DNA of 10,690 nt from Oscillibacter sp. UBA6647 (lineage in GTDB: Bacteria > Bacillota > Clostridia > Oscillospirales > Oscillospiraceae). The DNA is taken from the NCBI GenBank assembly GCA_002455655.1, contig DKLF01000115.1:1-10690 (forward strand), given 5' to 3'. The notes beneath the pieces are model-generated. The model had not been told where the DNA came from. It made no database searches and saw only the letters and a list, made by a program, of their open reading frames with translations. Made by a program: the position numbers and the translations under genes. Below are positions 1-5,175 of the stretch, piece by piece (the first letter of the stretch is position 1; every line of letters begins with the position of its first letter).

Positions 1-3
1 GAC

Positions 4-40
4 AAGCTGCGGTCCGGCATTTGCCGGACCGCAGCTTTGT
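4..40 (+). terminator. Terminator hairpin of a gene left of the window
   Basis: A 16-bp perfect stem (4-19 with 22-37) with a tiny AT loop is followed on the plus strand by TTTGTCTTT. It probably ends a plus-strand gene lying beyond the left edge. The minus-strand flank runs out of the window, so bidirectional use cannot be judged. Confidence 0.65.
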
Positions 41-420
41 CTTTCCCTGCGCAAACGCAGTGTGTCCCCTGAAACGAGCCTCTCCGGCGGGACATCTCTT
101 GCGGCAGGACTTTTCCATCTCTCCGAACATTCCAGCAACAGTTTGCGGGCTGGAGGCTTTGGACCCACACAGCAAAGCATCCTTGCCTCCCAGGCGCGCA
201 GAGAACTTCGGAACTGCACAATCCATGTATTCTGCATCGCAATCTCTTAGCGCGCCTGGACACTCCGTCTCCCCCAGAAAGCCGTCGGCTTGCATGCATT
301 AAACCCGTCCTCCACAGGACAGCCGTGCCATCCACCGTGCCTTTTTCCGCGCTTCTACAAGATGACATAACGGGGCGTTAGTGCTTCATTGCAAAAGAGC
401 CGAGAAACATAATCTGTGAA
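41..420. other. Non-coding interval rich in inverted repeats
   Basis: No convincing gene is seen here. Several frames stay open, including two on the minus strand that run off the left edge, but their translations are Arg- or Cys-rich and match no family I know. The interval instead carries consecutive complementary arms: 47-51/56-60, 63-68/89-94, 131-136/149-154, 156-161/173-178, 190-204/243-259 and 279-283/287-291. This density fits a structured RNA on either strand, or a decayed region. I found no clear promoter. A TTGCAA at 389-394 on the minus strand has only a poor -10 downstream. No named RNA family was recognised. Confidence 0.4.
190..259. repeat. Long inverted repeat (15-bp arms)
   Basis: Arms 190-199 and 250-259 pair perfectly (CCAGGCGCGC with its complement). 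Inside them AGAGA (200-204) pairs with TCTCT (243-247), with a 2-nt bulge at 248-249. The 38-nt interior holds a further TGCA/TGCA pairing. There is no T run on either side, so this is not a terminator. It is the most stable element of the surrounding non-coding interval. Confidence 0.55.
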
Positions 421-448
421 AAAGCAAAACCCGCCTGTAAGCGCAGGC
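416..448 (-). terminator. Second terminator behind hutH
   Basis: On the minus strand GCCTG (448-444) and CAGGC (437-433) form a short stem with a 6-nt loop, followed by GGGTTTTGCTTTTTC. It lies about 30 bases past the stronger hairpin at 476-506. The two look like tandem terminators for hutH. Confidence 0.5.
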
Positions 449-475
449 ATGGCTTTTCATAAAGCCGCGCAAAAG

Positions 476-510
476 AGCCGCCGCGCCGAACTTCGGCGTG
501 GCGGCTTTTA
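476..510. terminator. hutH terminator, probably bidirectional
   Basis: A 14-bp stem (476-489 with 493-506, one G-U pair) is followed on the minus strand by CTCTTTTG and on the plus strand by TTTTATCT. It begins 26 bases after the hutH stop codon, so it most likely ends the hutH transcript. It could also stop transcripts coming from the left. Confidence 0.75.
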
Positions 511-531
511 TCTAATTTGCCGGGATGCTGC

Positions 532-2100
532 TTATTCAAACTCGGGGACGTGCTTCTTGACGATGTCCAGCAGATCGCCGCTGCGGACCATCTTCTCCAC
601 CTCCGCGATGTCCTGCCAAATCTCGCGGTCGATCTCGTAGAACGCAACCTTCTCGCGCACGTGCTTGTACATGGCCTCGTGGACAGGCGCCATGCCCTGA
701 CCGTGGGTGTTCAGGTTGCGGCGAATGTCGATGGCCTGGCAAGCAGTCATCAGCTCATCCGCCAGAACGGACAGGGTGTTCTGCACAATCCAGCCGGCCT
801 TGCGCGCTGCGGTGGTGCCCATGGAGACGATATCCTCCTGATTGGCGGAAGAGGGAATGGAGTCCACCGACGCGGGATGCGCCAGAACCTTGTTCTCGGA
901 AACCATGGAAGCAGCGGAGTACTGCACGATCATAAAGCCGGAATTCACGCCGGGCTTGGTGGTGAGGAACGGGGTCAGTCCGTTGGACAGAGCCGCGTTC
1001 ACCATGCGCTCGGTGCGGCGCTCGGAGGCGTTGGCAATTTCGCTGCACGCGATACCCAGCGTGTCGAAGGGAATCGCCATGGGCTCGCCGTGGAAGTTGC
1101 CGCCGGAAATAACCGCCTCGTCGTCGAGGAACAGCAGCGGGTTGTCGGTAACTGCGTTCAGTTCGATCTCAACCTTGGAGCGCACATACTCCAGCGCATC
1201 GCGGACGGCGCCGTGGAGCTGAGGGATGCAGCGCAGGGCGTAAGCGTCCTGTACCCGGTCCTTCTGGCAGTTGTCCAGAATCTCGGAATCGGCCAGAAGC
1301 TTACGCATATTGGCGGCCACCATGATCTGGCCCTTCTGACCGCGGACAGCGTGAATGCGGGCGTCAAAGGCGTTGCGCAGGCCGGTGAGGGCCTCGAAAT
1401 CCAAAGAGCTGATGGCGTCGGCCAACTGGGCGGCGCAGATGGTGTCAAACAGAGCCAGAGAACCAACAGAAGTCATGGCGCAGGTGCCGTTGGTCATGCC
1501 AAGGCCTTCCTTACACACCAGCGTCTCCAACGTCTGGATGCCGGCCTTGGCCATGGCCTCCGCGCCGGTGAGCTTTTCGCCCTTGTAGTTTGCCAGGCCC
1601 TTGCCCAGCAGGGGCAGCGTCATGTGAGCCAGCGGAGCCAAATCGCCGGAAGAGCCCAAAGAGCCCTTCTGGGGAACCACGGGAGTAACGCCTGCGTTCA
1701 GCATGGCCAGCATCATCTCCACCAGAATGGGGCGAATGCCGGAAACGCCCACGCACAGCGCGTTTGCCCGCAGCAGCAGCATCCCGCGCACCACCTCGTC
1801 GGCATAGGGGTCGCCGGTGCCGGTGCAGTGGCTGAGAATCAGGTTGGTGGACAGCTCGTTGCTCATCTCCTCGGGCACGGCCACCTTCTGGAAGTCTCCA
1901 AAGCCGGTGGTAATTCCATAAGCAACGCGGTTCTCCGCCACAATTTTTTCCGCCAATGCGCGGGACTTCTGCATGGCCTCCAGCGCGGAAGCGGCCAGTT
2001 CCACCGTCGCGCCATAGCGGGCGACAGCCACAAAGGACTCCAGTGTCAGGCTGTGTCCGTCAACAACGACATGCTTTATTTCAGAAGGCTTCATAATCAT
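532..2100 (-). CDS. hutH: Histidine ammonia-lyase
   Basis: The 522-residue product is the usual length for this cytosolic homotetramer. It removes ammonia from L-histidine to give trans-urocanate, the first step of histidine degradation. Family hallmarks are Tyr61 in YGITTGFG, the histidine-lyase His91 in LILSHCTG, the cofactor loop GSLGSSGDLAPLAH (residues 146-159), an LGMTNGT segment, QDAYALRCIPQLHGA, TDNPLLF and NQEDIVSMG. The QE pair is typical of histidine rather than phenylalanine lyases. The MIO cofactor should form from residues 150-152, which here read Ser-Ser-Gly instead of the usual Ala-Ser-Gly. The first ATG (2100) is preferred over the one at 2094, because GAGGT lies 10 bases upstream of it. 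No hutU, hutI or formimidoyl-glutamate gene is adjacent. The gene has its own promoter, a long leader and tandem terminators, and so is probably monocistronic. A related aromatic ammonia-lyase or aminomutase is possible but less likely. Confidence 0.93.
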   Translation of the reverse strand: MIMKPSEIKHVVVDGHSLTLESFVAVARYGATVELAASALEAMQKSRALAEKIVAENRVAYGITTGFGDFQKVAVPEEMSNELSTNLILSHCTGTGDPYADEVVRGMLLLRANALCVGVSGIRPILVEMMLAMLNAGVTPVVPQKGSLGSSGDLAPLAHMTLPLLGKGLANYKGEKLTGAEAMAKAGIQTLETLVCKEGLGMTNGTCAMTSVGSLALFDTICAAQLADAISSLDFEALTGLRNAFDARIHAVRGQKGQIMVAANMRKLLADSEILDNCQKDRVQDAYALRCIPQLHGAVRDALEYVRSKVEIELNAVTDNPLLFLDDEAVISGGNFHGEPMAIPFDTLGIACSEIANASERRTERMVNAALSNGLTPFLTTKPGVNSGFMIVQYSAASMVSENKVLAHPASVDSIPSSANQEDIVSMGTTAARKAGWIVQNTLSVLADELMTACQAIDIRRNLNTHGQGMAPVHEAMYKHVREKVAFYEIDREIWQDIAEVEKMVRSGDLLDIVKKHVPEFE

Positions 2101-2362
2101 TTTAATCGTTACCTCGCTTCAAATTTTTGCCCTGCAATATCAGCCTCTTTTAAAAAGCGTGTACCCTTGCGGGCCGCAGCCGGAAAGAGATGCGCCATAA
2201 GCGGCATTTACAGGTCCTATGAGATGTGAGAAATGGTTTGGATGATTCGGGTCAGGCGCGCTTCCGGCGCTCTCACGCCGGAAGCGACGTTCACCCTGCC
2301 CAGGGGTGAGCCTGCCGCAATCCTGTCTGTATTGTGCGCTTGTCGGTTTAACGTTCTCGCAC
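2101..2362 (-). promoter_or_regulatory. Long structured 5' leader of hutH (riboswitch-like, unassigned)
   Basis: From the predicted start near 2362 to the hutH ATG the transcript has about 260 untranslated bases. In transcript order it can form a 5' hairpin (2358-2364 with 2332-2338, 19-nt loop), then a three-way junction. In the junction, P1 (2310-2314 with 2253-2257, extended with bulges to 2322/2244) encloses P2 (2304-2309 with 2291-2296, loop of 7) and P3 (2276-2286 with 2259-2269, 11 bp, loop of 6). The junction strands are 0, 4 and 1 nt. A terminator-like hairpin follows at 2177-2152. This layout resembles an aptamer plus expression platform. I compared it from memory with T-box, ZTP, tetrahydrofolate, glycine, SAM and cobalamin consensus cores and found no match. 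The ligand and the regulatory role are unknown. Confidence 0.5.
2152..2177 (-). terminator. Possible attenuator in the hutH leader
   Basis: On the minus strand GCG and CCC arms around a GCAA tetraloop pair with GGG and CGC, with an asymmetric internal loop, and are followed directly by five T (2156-2152). The stem is only about 6 bp, so its termination strength is doubtful. It matters because it sits between the junction structure and the hutH ribosome binding site. Confidence 0.35.
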
Positions 2363-2368
2363 AAACAC

Positions 2369-2397
2369 ATAATAGCATCATTTTTGTACGAAATCAA
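2369..2397 (-). promoter_or_regulatory. hutH promoter
   Basis: On the minus strand TTGATT (2397-2392), a 17-base spacer and TATTAT (2374-2369) form a good sigma-70-type promoter. The start would fall near 2362, so the first leader hairpin would lie at the very 5' end of the RNA. Confidence 0.75.
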
Positions 2398-2431
2398 CAT
2401 TTATTTTTTAATTATACCTTAATTTTTTGTC

Positions 2432-2486
2432 TATTATCACGGTGTATCGGTAGCGTATTAGCGAGATATGGAGATAGTGTATTATC
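2432..2486. repeat. Three 24-bp-spaced direct repeats between hutH and the regulator
   Basis: TATTATC (2432-2438), TATTAGC (2456-2462) and TATTATC (2480-2486) begin exactly 24 bases apart. The last two share the longer core TAGYGTATTAKC (2451-2462 and 2475-2486), and the first two 24-base units agree at 15 of 24 positions. The last copy lies in the imperfect palindrome GATAGTGTATTATC (2473-2486). The array starts 35 bases upstream of the hutH -35 box and ends 70 bases before the regulator's -35 box. It could bind a dimeric or multimeric regulator on one face of the helix every 2.3 turns. Function is inferred from position only. Confidence 0.5.
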
Positions 2487-2555
2487 ATGCGGACATTTCA
2501 AGTGTAAATACCTGCCGATGTTTGGAAAAATTGACGTACCACAAGGGAAAGTAGA

Positions 2556-2584
2556 TTGACAGTGACTCAAAAGTCTGTTATTCT
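2556..2584 (+). promoter_or_regulatory. Promoter of the YerC-type regulator, with an embedded palindrome
   Basis: TTGACA (2556-2561), a 17-base spacer and TATTCT (2579-2584) make a strong sigma-70-type promoter. The spacer holds GACTcaaaAGTC (2564-2575), a small inverted repeat placed where a bound repressor would block RNA polymerase. Autoregulation by the downstream TrpR-like protein is possible. The leader to the ATG is about 85 bases and contains a GC-rich hairpin (2625-2630 with 2644-2649). Confidence 0.75.
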
Positions 2585-2676
2585 TTGGCCATAGGATACC
2601 CTGTTACCGTATAAAAGCAATCCTGCCGCCGGAGCCGGCGCACGGCGGCGCCTGATTTTGAAAGTGGGGCTGCAAG

Positions 2677-2994
2677 ATGTATGAAAGCAGAATGAAATCG
2701 GAAATGGTGGACCATCTGTATCAGGCAATTCTCTCCCTGAAGGATCAGGAAGACTGCTACCGCTTTTTTGACGATTTGTGTACCGTTGGGGAGATTCAGG
2801 TCATGGCCCAGAGATGGATGGTGGCCCGGATGCTTCAGGACGGAGAAACCTTCAACGCCATCAACGAAAAAACCGGCGTTTCCTCCGCCACCATCACCCG
2901 CGTGCGGAAATGTCTGGTCTATGGCGCGGAGGGCTATGCCCGGGTGATTGACCGCTTGGCGGAGCCTGAGCCTCCCAAAAAGAAAAAGGGATAA
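2677..2994 (+). CDS. yerC: TrpR/YerC-family DNA-binding regulator
   Basis: This 105-residue all-helical protein belongs to the Trp-repressor superfamily, YerC/YecD branch. The family core is clear: LYQAILSLKDQEDCYRFFDD (residues 14-33), then LCTVGEIQVMAQRWMVARML, then a helix-turn-helix (about 57-80) ending in SSATITRVRKCL, and the YG after it. Bacillus YerC has nearly the same spacing and length. Members bind DNA as intertwined dimers. Comparative genomics has linked this branch, under the name HisR, to histidine metabolism genes in Firmicutes (recalled, not checked). The gene faces hutH across a shared regulatory gap, so hutH is a natural candidate target. The tail (EPEPPKKKKG) is basic. 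The ribosome binding site before 2677 is weak (GTGGGG). A later in-frame ATG at 2692 would remove five residues before the conserved core and cannot be excluded. Confidence 0.88.
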   Translation: MYESRMKSEMVDHLYQAILSLKDQEDCYRFFDDLCTVGEIQVMAQRWMVARMLQDGETFNAINEKTGVSSATITRVRKCLVYGAEGYARVIDRLAEPEPPKKKKG

Positions 2995-3017
2995 TGCCTC
3001 CATTGACACTAAAGCTT

Positions 3018-3082
3018 CCGCCCTCCGGCAAGCGTCCCATTCCCATCGGGAAGGAGATGCCTGCCGGAGGGCGGGGTTCTTT
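3018..3082 (+). terminator. First terminator after yerC
   Basis: A 13-bp stem (3018-3030 with 3062-3074) holds a nested hairpin (TTCCC 3040-3044 with GGGAA 3048-3052) and is followed by GGTTCTTTG. The branched shape and modest T run make it a weaker stop than the hairpin that follows at 3090. Confidence 0.55.
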
Positions 3083-3089
3083 GATCGGT

Positions 3090-3129
3090 AAATCCCCGGC
3101 GGCGCAGTTTGCGCCGCCGGGGATTTTTT
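3090..3129. terminator. Strong terminator between convergent genes
   Basis: A 16-bp perfect stem (3090-3105 with 3111-3126) with a 5-nt loop runs straight into six T on the plus strand. It ends the yerC transcript and, being flanked by A and T on both sides, may also stop the cca operon coming from the right, whose last stop codon is at 3146. Confidence 0.88.
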
Positions 3130-3145
3130 ATACGCGAAGCCCGGG

Positions 3146-3556
3146 TCATTCCTCAGACGCACCCTGAATCTCCAGCAGCTCCAAGGCGTGCTGACCGGCG
3201 GCGGTAAGGGCCATGCTTCCCTTGTGGGGAAATCCCTCGTAAGCCGTGTAGTCAAAGTTTGACAGCGGAAGATCATAATCCAGCCGAACCAGCCGCTTTT
3301 GGGCCAGCGACGTGATAATCTGGCCATACTCCGCAGGGGTGTATCTTGCGCCCTCCAGATAAATCGGCTCCTCGGCCCCCTCCCGCCGGGCGATGGGAAG
3401 AAAGGGGGTCTGGGCCAGGTCCTGCAGCAGCTCCAGCTCTCCCTCGCCCATCCATACGCTGGCTCTTGCGCTGCATCCGCTGCATCCATCGCAGCCGCCG
3501 CCCACGCCGCAGGCTCCTCCGCCGCACGAGCCGCACTGACTCTGTTCGTTGTTCAT
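3146..3556 (-). CDS. Small Cys-rich protein with winged-helix-like C-terminal part
   Basis: I do not recognise this 136-residue protein. The N-terminal 28 residues are Gly-rich and carry six cysteines (C8, C11, C16, C22, C25, C28; CxxC followed by further closely spaced Cys), a pattern suited to binding zinc or an iron-sulfur centre. Residues 38-130 look like one compact alpha/beta domain: ELELLQDLAQTPFLPI, a GARYTPAEYGQIITSLAQKRLVRLDYD stretch, then SMALTAAGQHALELLE. This order of helices ending in a strand-turn and LTxxG helix is what winged-helix DNA-binding domains such as MarR relatives show. That is inference by appearance. Start 3556 is chosen because GGAG lies 8 bases upstream, which drops seven residues of the longer open frame. 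The gene follows cca by 32 bases and is probably cotranscribed with it. No signal peptide or membrane segment is seen. Confidence 0.75.
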   Translation of the reverse strand: MNNEQSQCGSCGGGACGVGGGCDGCSGCSARASVWMGEGELELLQDLAQTPFLPIARREGAEEPIYLEGARYTPAEYGQIITSLAQKRLVRLDYDLPLSNFDYTAYEGFPHKGSMALTAAGQHALELLEIQGASEE

Positions 3557-3588
3557 GTGTCCATCTCCAATCATCATTTAAAGTTTTA

Positions 3589-4920
3589 TTATTTATCATT
3601 CTGCCCGGTTGCCCGATTTTCTGCCGCACACAGCAGTGCGGAACGCTGGTTCGGCAAGTCTCCGTCCACCACGGCGGATAAAAGCTCTTCCAGTATCATG
3701 CCGATTTCCGGCCCCCGAAGGCCCAGCCCCAGCATATCCCGTCCGTTCACCGCCAACTGCCGCAGTGATACACATTCGTCCCGGGCCAGCAGATCCTCCA
3801 TGATCTTTTGTATCTGCTCCACATCCCGCAGCCGTGCCCGGTACGCGGGGGCCTGCCCCAGATTGTCCGCCCGTTTCACCTCGGTCAACTCTCGCAGGCG
3901 CTCCGTTCCCAGCTTTCGCAGCGCGCGGCGGATACTTTTCTCCGTCCGGGGAATCTCCCTGTCGTGCCACAGCACCAGCGTGACCACCGCCTCCCGGGTG
4001 GCGTTGTCAAATTTCAGCCGCCGTAAAATCGCGTCCGCCATCCCCGCGCTGACCGAGGGGTGTCCGTAAAAATGACCGCCCCGCTCGTCCCGGGTGTAGC
4101 ACCGGGGCTTTGCCACGTCGTGAAGGAGCACCGCCCAGCGCAAAACCGGCTCCGCCGGGACCTCGCTCAGTGCGTGGAGTGTGTGCTCCCACACATCATA
4201 ACAGTGATAGCGGCTGTGCTGGTCAAAGCCCACCATGGGCAACAACTCCGGCACCACCGTCCCCACAACCTCTGGAAATTCCCGCAGAACCTCCGCCGCC
4301 GCAGGCCCGCACAAAAGCTTCGTCAGCTCACTTTGTATCCTCTCCGCGGCCACGCCGCAAAGCAATTTTCTGCACGCCCGAAGCGCCCTCGCCGTCTCCT
4401 CTTCCACAGAAAAGCCCAACACCGCCGCCAGCCGCAGCCCGCGCAGAATGCGCAGCGCGTCCTCTTGAAACCGCCCCTCAGGCGATCCCACGCAGCGCAG
4501 AAGCCGATTTTTTAAATCCTCCTGCCCGCCGAAGGGGTCCGTCAGCGTTCCCCGCAGGTCCAGCCCCATGGCGTTCACCGTAAAATCCCGGCGGCTCAAG
4601 TCGTCCCGCAGGGAGCGGGTGAAGGCCACCGAGTCGGGGTGGCGTCCGTCAGTATACCGTCCGTCGGTGCGAAAGGTAGTGACTTCCACAGGAAGCGCCC
4701 CCTCCCGGACAGTCACGGTGCCGTGGCGCAGCCCGGTGGGCGCTGCCCGGCCCGGAAACAGCGCCATCGTCTCCTCCGGAAGTGCGGAGGTGGCCACGTC
4801 CCAGTCCCCCGGCTCCCGTCCCAGCAGGGAATCCCGGACGCAGCCGCCCACACAGTGGGCCGCGTGGCCATGCTCCTCCAGCGCCTTCAATATGCTTTTC
4901 ACCGGCTCCGGAATGTTCAC
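3589..4920 (-). CDS. cca: CCA tRNA nucleotidyltransferase with HD domain
   Basis: This 443-residue class II nucleotidyltransferase adds or repairs the 3'-CCA end of tRNA in the cytoplasm from CTP and ATP without a template. Visible motifs are GGCVRD (residues 25-30), the metal-binding DWD (39-41), RRDFTVNAMG (110-119), a fingers/neck segment EDALRILRGLRLA (153-165) and AERIQSELTKLL (192-203). An HD phosphohydrolase-type domain follows with H246 (WEHTLHAL) and H267-D268 (LLHDVAKP). Its size and order fit Firmicutes CCA enzymes rather than poly(A) polymerase. Start is GTG at 4920, with AGGTG 5 bases upstream. It leads a two-gene operon with the Cys-rich protein. The promoter at 5019-5047 leaves a leader of about 90 bases. 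Confidence 0.94.
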   Translation of the reverse strand: MNIPEPVKSILKALEEHGHAAHCVGGCVRDSLLGREPGDWDVATSALPEETMALFPGRAAPTGLRHGTVTVREGALPVEVTTFRTDGRYTDGRHPDSVAFTRSLRDDLSRRDFTVNAMGLDLRGTLTDPFGGQEDLKNRLLRCVGSPEGRFQEDALRILRGLRLAAVLGFSVEEETARALRACRKLLCGVAAERIQSELTKLLCGPAAAEVLREFPEVVGTVVPELLPMVGFDQHSRYHCYDVWEHTLHALSEVPAEPVLRWAVLLHDVAKPRCYTRDERGGHFYGHPSVSAGMADAILRRLKFDNATREAVVTLVLWHDREIPRTEKSIRRALRKLGTERLRELTEVKRADNLGQAPAYRARLRDVEQIQKIMEDLLARDECVSLRQLAVNGRDMLGLGLRGPEIGMILEELLSAVVDGDLPNQRSALLCAAENRATGQNDK

Positions 4921-5018
4921 CTGCTCACCTTACTTTCTCTTTTTAAATCAGCGGACCGAAGCCGTTTCCCGTCTGGCGGGCCGCGCCTTTTCGGTTGCAT
5001 TTTCTACTCTCGCATAGT

Positions 5019-5047
5019 ATAATACCTTTTCTGAGAAGGACAGTCAA
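5019..5047 (-). promoter_or_regulatory. cca operon promoter
   Basis: On the minus strand TTGACT (5047-5042), a 17-base spacer and TATTAT (5024-5019) form a near-consensus sigma-70-type promoter, with a start near 5012. It is back to back with the murC control region. Confidence 0.8.
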
Positions 5048-5106
5048 TCGCCCCGGCCCGAATACAAAAAAATTTACCCGGGCGCTATAAATTCCGGCGC
5101 CGAAGT

Positions 5107-5112
5107 TATAAT
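5107..5112 (+). promoter_or_regulatory. Possible murC -10 element
   Basis: A perfect TATAAT stands 63 bases upstream of the murC ATG. No recognisable -35 box lies 16-18 bases before it (the bases there read CTATAA). Two TACAAT boxes (5112-5117, 5122-5127) follow closely. The promoter assignment is therefore tentative. Confidence 0.45.
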
Positions 5113-5175
5113 ACAATATCATACAATGAGCGGCGTCCCATTTGCAAGTCATTGCAGGAGAAGGAGCAAACTATT

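Noticed and set aside
1..300. Two minus-strand frames open from ATGs at 300 and 296 to the left edge, the first with GGAGG 9 bases upstream
   Set aside because: Translations are Arg/Cys-rich without any recognisable motif, and both would read through the perfect terminator hairpin at 4-37. Kept only as a remark on the non-coding interval.
517..2229. A 570-codon open frame on the plus strand opposite hutH
   Set aside because: It is rich in His, Gly, Gln and Arg, matches no family, and is the mirror of a strongly supported gene whose GC-rich third positions keep the opposite strand open.
2276..2306. T-box or ZTP riboswitch in the hutH leader (AGGGTGAAC and CCTGGGCA look similar to parts of their consensus)
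   Set aside because: The T-box needs a TGGN in the antiterminator bulge, and this lacks it. The conserved ZTP 5' domain is missing. Both resemblances are short fragments.
2578..3489. A 303-codon minus-strand frame across yerC and the two terminators
   Set aside because: It spans a strong divergent promoter, an opposing well-supported gene and two terminator hairpins, with no family resemblance.
3557..3577. Longer start (ATG 3577) for the Cys-rich protein
   Set aside because: GGAG at 3565-3568 is correctly spaced for ATG 3556 and lies inside the longer version.
3299..4069. A 256-codon plus-strand frame opposite cca and the Cys-rich gene
   Set aside because: Ser/Arg/Ala-rich shadow crossing two real genes, with no motif.
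5152..5175. TTG start of murC at 5152
   Set aside because: The ribosome binding site AAGGAG lies downstream of it and correctly spaced for ATG 5176.
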